Origin: JAPPHA01 sp964291635
Lineage (GTDB): Bacteria; Pseudomonadota; Alphaproteobacteria; Rhodobacterales; Rhodobacteraceae
Reading direction: 5' to 3'
Assembly (NCBI GenBank): GCA_964291635.2
Contig: OZ219891.1
Span: forward strand, 1-64,000
DNA length: 64,000 nucleotides
In this document: positions 62,094 through 64,000 of the stretch, in pieces
Position numbering within the stretch: the stretch's first letter is position 1
Layout: the number at the start of each line of letters is the position of its first letter
Notes under the pieces: generated by a model
The model's input: only the letters and a program-made list of their open reading frames with translations
Told to the model about the DNA's origin: nothing
Databases searched by the model: none
Position numbers and translations under genes: made by a program

Positions 62094-63476
62094 ATGGTCG
62101 ATTCCGCGGACATATGGAAAGCAGACCGAGACCATAATCTCCATCCGTGGACCCACTTCGAGAGCTTTCGTAACGACGGCCCGCAGTTGGTGCTTTCGGA
62201 GGGCTCAGGCTGCCGACTGACGGACGCCAACGGCAATTCGTACCTGGACGCCGTTGGCGGCCTCTGGTGCACAAACATCGGGCTCGGACGCGAGGAAATG
62301 GCCAATGCGATCGCGGTACAAGTCCGCAAGCTCGCCTATGGTTCAACGTTTGTCGATATGGCCAATGAACCGGCGGCCCTGCTCGCTGCGCGGATCTCCG
62401 AACTGGCACCGCCTGGCCTCGACCATGTTCAGTACACGACCGGTGGGTCGACCGCGATCGACAGCGCCTACCGGTTGGTCCAGTTCTACCAATCCTGCGC
62501 CGGTAGACCGGAAAAGACGCACGTGGTCTCCCGAGAGGATTCATATCATGGGTCGACATTTGCCGCGATGTCGATTGGCAAACGATCAGGCGACCGGTCG
62601 CCTGAATTCCGCTATATCAATGACAGCGTCCATCACCTGTCGTCTCCGAACAGGTACAGGCTTCCCAAAGGCGTTTCGGACGATGGCCTGACGGGCTATC
62701 TGGTAAGGGAATTCGAGGATCTGGTCGAGGATGTCGGTCCGGCGCGAATCGGAGGCTTTTTTGCCGAGCCGATCATGGGATCGGGCGGAGTCCTCGTCCC
62801 GCCGCCCGATTACCTTGAACGGATGATGGAGGTCTGCAAGCGTCACGAAATCCTGTTCGTCGCGGACGAGGTCGTCACGGCTTTCGGGCGGATTGGACAC
62901 TGGTTTGCCTCCGAGGACGAGTTCGGAATTGTCCCGGACATCATTTGTTGCGCCAAGGGCCTGTCATCCGGATATCTGCCGATCGGCGCCGTCATCTACT
63001 CGAACCGGGTTCACGACACCATTTCGACCGGCGATCCCGACAGATGGTTTACGCACGGATTCACCTACTCCGGGCATCCCGTCTGCTGTGCTGCCGCTCT
63101 CAAGAATATTGAAATCATCGAGCGGGAAAACCTTCTGGGGAACGCGCGAAATGTCGGCGGATACTTTGAACGGCGCCTCCGCGAGCTTCAGACGCTGCCT
63201 ACGGTCGGAGATGTCCGCGGGCTCAACCTGATGATGTGCATCGAGAATGTCAGGGACAAGGAAACACAAGAACTGTTTCCTGATTCAGTTGACATCGGCA
63301 GGAGGATTGCCCTCGCGGCGGAGCGACTTGGCTTGATCGTTAGGCCCATCGGGCACCTGAACGTGATGTCTCCTCCGCTTGTCATTACCAGGGAGGAAGT
63401 CGACTTTATCGTCGAATCCCTCGACCGGGCCATCCGGGACGTCTCCGATGATCTGACCCGTGAGGCCGCCTGGTGA
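62094..63476 (+). CDS. class III aminotransferase
   Basis: The product has 460 residues. The PLP fold type I signature is complete: YTTGGSTAIDSAYRLVQFY (phosphate-binding), YHGSTFAAMS, LFVADEVVTAFGRIGHWF with the pyridine-binding Asp, and IICCAKGLSSGYLPIGAVI with the Schiff-base Lys. Such enzymes act on omega-amino groups, e.g. putrescine, beta-alanine or taurine; specificity cannot be read. It is followed 16 bp later by a Rieske oxygenase gene, so both likely work in one amine degradation route. Confidence 0.93.
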   Translation: MVDSADIWKADRDHNLHPWTHFESFRNDGPQLVLSEGSGCRLTDANGNSYLDAVGGLWCTNIGLGREEMANAIAVQVRKLAYGSTFVDMANEPAALLAARISELAPPGLDHVQYTTGGSTAIDSAYRLVQFYQSCAGRPEKTHVVSREDSYHGSTFAAMSIGKRSGDRSPEFRYINDSVHHLSSPNRYRLPKGVSDDGLTGYLVREFEDLVEDVGPARIGGFFAEPIMGSGGVLVPPPDYLERMMEVCKRHEILFVADEVVTAFGRIGHWFASEDEFGIVPDIICCAKGLSSGYLPIGAVIYSNRVHDTISTGDPDRWFTHGFTYSGHPVCCAAALKNIEIIERENLLGNARNVGGYFERRLRELQTLPTVGDVRGLNLMMCIENVRDKETQELFPDSVDIGRRIALAAERLGLIVRPIGHLNVMSPPLVITREEVDFIVESLDRAIRDVSDDLTREAAW

Positions 63477-63492
63477 GCCGAAGGACTTGCGG

Positions 63493-64000
63493 GTGACCGG
63501 GGCACCGGCCGAGGTGTCGCGCCAGCGGTGCGGGATTCCTGACGATTGGGATCGTGGTGGACTTCCCGGCTGGACATATTTCTCGGAGGAACTCCACCAG
63601 CTTGAGCGAAAACGGATCTTCCGCAACCACTGGCAATATGTGTGTCACGTCAGCGAAGTCGCGCAGCCGGGGCAGTTCGTCACACTGGACATCGCCAACG
63701 AACGTGGACTCGTGCTGAGAGGGCACGACGGCGAGCTTCGCGCGTTCCACAATCTCTGCCGACACAGGGGGTCTCGCGTCGTGGCCGAAGAACGGGGCAC
63801 ATGCGAGCGCGCCATCGTTTGCCCGTATCACGGATGGATCTACAACACGGATGGCAGCTTGAGAGGCATCCCGCGCGCGGAGACTTTCCCCGGCCTCTCC
63901 GTTGCGGACTGGGGGTTGAAACCCATCGAACTCGAAGTCTGGCTGGGTTTTGTCTTCATCCGCTTTTGCCCCGGGCCGCAACCCGGTGTCCATGATATCA
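63493..64000 (+). CDS. Rieske [2Fe-2S] oxygenase alpha subunit, 3' part outside window
   Basis: From GTG 63493 about 169 residues are visible. WTYFSEELHQLERKRIFRNH is the typical N-terminus, and the Rieske cluster ligands are in HNLCRHRGSRV (C-x-H) and CPYHGWIYNTDGSL (C-x2-H). The mononuclear-iron catalytic domain lies outside. Family members in this context include glycine betaine, carnitine or stachydrine monooxygenases, so a quaternary or methylated amine is a plausible substrate (inference). Confidence 0.9.
   Translation, partial: MTGAPAEVSRQRCGIPDDWDRGGLPGWTYFSEELHQLERKRIFRNHWQYVCHVSEVAQPGQFVTLDIANERGLVLRGHDGELRAFHNLCRHRGSRVVAEERGTCERAIVCPYHGWIYNTDGSLRGIPRAETFPGLSVADWGLKPIELEVWLGFVFIRFCPGPQPGVHDI

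Noticed and set aside
1..64000. CRISPR array
   Set aside because: No run of regularly spaced direct repeats and no cas genes were seen.

Overview
The window looks like an alphaproteobacterial chromosome, roughly 60% GC. Three core blocks show this: a gene order of phoH-ybeY-corC/tlyC-lnt-trmB, then aroA-cmk-rpsA, then ihfB-lapA-trpF-trpB. A histidine-utilisation cluster of the HutF (formimidoylglutamate deiminase) type and a DUF1989-type protein fit this assignment. No rRNA or CRISPR is visible, and there is one tRNA (Arg, anticodon ACG). Many insertion sequences and broken genes suggest relaxed selection, for example a host-associated or recently bottlenecked lineage; that is an inference.

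Layout: 1-2.1 kb holds a partial DUF1989 gene divergent from a LacI-family regulator, with two palindromic operator-like sites between them. 2.3-25.2 kb is a mobile and defence island. Its first unit is a 6.1-kb Tn3-family element (2572-8704) with 36-38-bp ends, a tnpA remnant interrupted by a complete ISAzo13-type element, a Uma2 nuclease gene, a broken tyrosine recombinase, an AbiE-like toxin-antitoxin pair and a tnpR resolvase at the right end. Next comes an IS4-type element that cuts off the 3' end of a large decayed gene (11301-13584) encoding an McrA-like head domain, a nuclease-like domain and a nitrilase domain. The second Tn3-like unit (13626-25184) is bounded by long inverted repeats. 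It carries three toxin-antitoxin modules (DUF4160/DUF2442, DUF433/DUF5615, VapBC), an ISKra4 element, fragments of IS1634 and IS4 types, an intact nested IS4-type element, and its own tnpA in two divergent pieces.

25.9-43.4 kb holds mostly intact metabolism: an SDR enzyme, gyrB, a VOC protein, another AbrB/VapC pair, a broken AAA ATPase, a complete carbohydrate-type ABC transporter with an AhpD-like protein, and the divergent hutF / hutI-hutH-hutU cluster. 43.6-55.5 kb is the core block ending at tRNA-Arg; trpA does not follow trpB. 55.9-57.3 kb is an ammonium transporter.

57.6-64 kb is an amine or polyamine catabolism-like segment: a cytochrome P450 gene split by an ISNCY-like element, a PotD-type binding protein, a class III aminotransferase and the start of a Rieske oxygenase. 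The gap upstream of the aminotransferase contains a sequence matching the LacI-type operator found at 1 kb. One regulator may therefore connect the DUF1989 gene at the left edge with the aminotransferase/Rieske genes at the right edge.
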